From: Streptosporangiaceae bacterium
Lineage (GTDB): Bacteria; Actinomycetota; Actinomycetes; Streptosporangiales; Streptosporangiaceae
Direction of reading: 5' to 3'
Length of the DNA: 6,663 nt
Assembly (NCBI GenBank): GCA_030039095.1
Contig: JASHQP010000485.1
Coordinates: 1 to 6,663 of the forward strand
In this document: one piece after another, positions 5,457 through 6,663 of the stretch
Numbering within the stretch: the first letter of the stretch is position 1
Layout of the letters: the number at the start of each line of letters is the position of its first letter
Notes under the pieces: generated by a model
The model's database searches: none
Seen by the model: only the letters and a program-made list of their open reading frames with translations
What the model was told of the DNA's origin: nothing
Made by a program: the position numbers and the translations under genes

Positions 5457-6572
5457 ACCACGCCCGGCAGCCCGGGCGTCCCGGGCGGCCCCGGCGTCCC
5501 CGGCGGCCCCGGCGGCGATCTGAGCTACGCGACGGCCGGGGTCGACATCGCGGCGGGGGAGCGGGCCGTGGATCTGATCCGTGCCGCTGTGGCCCGCACC
5601 GCGAGGGCGGAGGTCGTCGGCGGCATCGGCGGCTTCGCCGGGCTCTTCGACGCGTCCAGGCTCGCCGCCTACCGGCGACCGCTGCTGGCGACGGCCACCG
5701 ACGGGGTCGGCACCAAGGTGACGATCGCGCAGCAGCTCGGGGTCTACGACACGGTCGGGATCGACCTGGTCGCCATGGTCGTCGACGACCTGGCGGTCTG
5801 CGGGGCCGAGCCGCTGTTCCTCACCGACTACGTGGTGTGCGGCCGGGTTCACCCCGAGCGGGTGGCCGCGATCGTCGGCGGGATCGCCGAGGGGTGCGTT
5901 CAGGCCGGCTGCGCGCTGATCGGCGGGGAGACGGCCGAGCATCCCGGCCATCTTGCCCCGGGCGACTTTGACCTGGCGGGGGCGGCGACCGGGGTGGTCG
6001 AGGCGGACCGGCTGCTCGGGCCCGACCGGGTCAGGCCCGGCGACACGGTGATCGCGATGGCCTCGTCCGGCTTGCACTCGAACGGGTTTTCGCTGGTCCG
6101 GCACCTGCTGAGCCAGGCGGGCGGGGCTGGGCGGCCACTGAGCCTCGGCGCGACGCCGCCCGGGCTGGACCGGACCCTCGGCGAGGAACTCCTGGTACCG
6201 ACCCGCATCTACGCCCGCGACTGCCTGGCTCTGTCCGAGGGCTGCGACGTGCACGCGTTTGCGCATGTGACCGGCGGCGGGCTCGCGCTGAACCTGGCCA
6301 GGGTGCTGCCGCCGAACGCCGACGCCGTGCTCGACCGGGCAACCTGGAGCCCGCAGCCGATCTTCCGCTTGCTGGCCGAGTTCGGCCCGGTCGCGGACGA
6401 GGAGATGGAACGGGTCTTCAACATGGGCGTCGGCATGGTCGCCGTGGTCGGCGCGCACGACGCGGGAGCGGCCGTCAGCCTGCTGGCATCCCGCGGCGTA
6501 ACCGCATGGCTGCTCGGTGAGATAGCGGCGGGCGCGGGCGCGGTCCGGCTCTCCGGCCGGCATCCCGGCTGA
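5454..6572 (+). CDS. purM: Phosphoribosylformylglycinamidine cyclo-ligase (AIR synthetase) PurM
   Basis: Cytoplasmic enzyme that uses ATP to close FGAM into 5-aminoimidazole ribonucleotide, step 5 of the pathway. It is a structural relative of PurL. The 372-aa product carries the family motifs in order: SYATAGVDIAAGERAV near the N-terminus; ATATDGVGTK, with TDGVGTK at 82-88; VVDDLAVCGAEP 109-120; GGETAE 157-162; SSGLHSNG 204-211; HVTGGGL 271-277; and NMGVGM 323-328. The VVDDLAVCGAEP and GGETAEHPG forms are those of actinobacterial PurM. It is somewhat longer than the usual 345-360 aa, largely because residues 5-22 are six Gly-X-Y triplets before the conserved SYATAG start. GTG 5454 is chosen because it overlaps the purF stop, and no other in-frame ATG or GTG lies between it and SYATAG. 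It would be co-transcribed with purF from the upstream promoter. A hairpin follows eight bases after the stop. Confidence 0.97.
   Translation: MTTPGSPGVPGGPGVPGGPGGDLSYATAGVDIAAGERAVDLIRAAVARTARAEVVGGIGGFAGLFDASRLAAYRRPLLATATDGVGTKVTIAQQLGVYDTVGIDLVAMVVDDLAVCGAEPLFLTDYVVCGRVHPERVAAIVGGIAEGCVQAGCALIGGETAEHPGHLAPGDFDLAGAATGVVEADRLLGPDRVRPGDTVIAMASSGLHSNGFSLVRHLLSQAGGAGRPLSLGATPPGLDRTLGEELLVPTRIYARDCLALSEGCDVHAFAHVTGGGLALNLARVLPPNADAVLDRATWSPQPIFRLLAEFGPVADEEMERVFNMGVGMVAVVGAHDAGAAVSLLASRGVTAWLLGEIAAGAGAVRLSGRHPG
5466..5519 (+). repeat. Collagen-like Gly-X-Y coding repeat at the purM 5' end
   Basis: Six 9-base triplet units encode GSP GVP GGP GVP GGP GGD (PurM residues 5-22). Within them an 18-bp unit is tandemly duplicated, 5475-5492 and 5493-5510, with one mismatch (G5483 versus C5501). 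The stretch is almost wholly G and C and could fold as RNA just inside the start codon. Confidence 0.85.
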
Positions 6573-6580
6573 GCACGGCC

Positions 6581-6605
6581 GCGCAGCAGCTCCAGACTGC
6601 AGCGC
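6581..6605. terminator. Hairpin after purM, possible terminator
   Basis: GCGCAGCAG (6581-6589) pairs with CTGCAGCGC (6597-6605) at eight of nine positions, with one A-A mismatch and a 7-base loop CTCCAGA. It begins eight bases after the purM stop. No T-run follows. The location suits the end of the purF-purM transcript, but the stem is modest for such GC-rich DNA. Confidence 0.4.
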
Positions 6606-6634
6606 AAACGAGCACGACCTCCGAAAGGGCCGGG

Positions 6635-6662
6635 CCGCCTGCTGACGCCCGCCTGCTGACGC
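6635..6662. repeat. 14-bp tandem duplication at the right edge
   Basis: CCGCCTGCTGACGC is present twice, exactly, at 6635-6648 and 6649-6662. The next base (C6663) continues the pattern, so more copies may lie beyond the window. No gene or start codon is visible in 6573-6663. Confidence 0.8.
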
Positions 6663-6663
6663 C

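Noticed and set aside
5451..6563. 370-codon open frame on the - strand opposite purM
   Set aside because: It mirrors purM almost end to end. Its translation is Arg/Ala/Gly/Asp-rich with no recognisable motif, as expected from the complement of a GC-rich gene.

Overview
This window is a stretch of the chromosome of a high-GC Gram-positive bacterium (Actinomycetota), carrying part of the de novo purine biosynthesis cluster. The GC-rich codon use, GTG starts, actinobacterial-type PurL, PurF and PurM sequences, and a bacterial sterol-carrier-like (SCP_3 type) gene just upstream of purF all point there. The closest fit is a filamentous or soil actinomycete (Streptomyces/Streptosporangiales/Catenulisporales-like). 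I cannot name a genus from the sequence alone.

Layout from left to right: (1) positions 1-2268, purL on the + strand, with its 5' end outside the window. (2) 2293-2877, on the - strand and convergent with purL, a small single-pass membrane-anchored protein with a ricin-B-like extracellular part. (3) 2878-3016, a short AT-richer divergent intergenic region ending in a candidate leaderless promoter. (4) 3017-3505, an SCP_3-type 'sterol carrier family' protein on the + strand. (5) 3506-3867, a non-coding region of 362 bases with a 33-bp direct repeat, a strong GC-rich hairpin, two dyads that could be operators, and a second candidate leaderless promoter. (6) 3868-5454, purF. (7) 5454-6572, purM, overlapping the purF stop by one base. 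(8) 6573-6663, a hairpin and a 14-bp tandem duplication at the window edge, with no gene visible.

PurF makes phosphoribosylamine from PRPP and glutamine (step 1). PurL, with PurQ and PurS that would be encoded outside the window, converts FGAR to FGAM (step 4). PurM closes the imidazole ring to give AIR (step 5). purF and purM look like one translationally coupled unit. purL is separated from them by the opposite-strand ricin-like gene and must be transcribed separately. The SCP_3-like gene has its own promoter and is followed by a hairpin, so it is probably also a separate unit.

I see no evidence of an exotic defence, mobile or biosynthetic system. The unusual points are small-scale. Two neighbouring genes appear to be leaderless. 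In-frame Gly-rich tandem repeats have expanded inside PurF and at the PurM N-terminus. An intergenic repeat supplies the stop codon of the SCP_3 gene. Repeated TTTGGGCA half-sites lie upstream of purF. A membrane-anchored lectin-like protein of unknown role sits inside the pur region.
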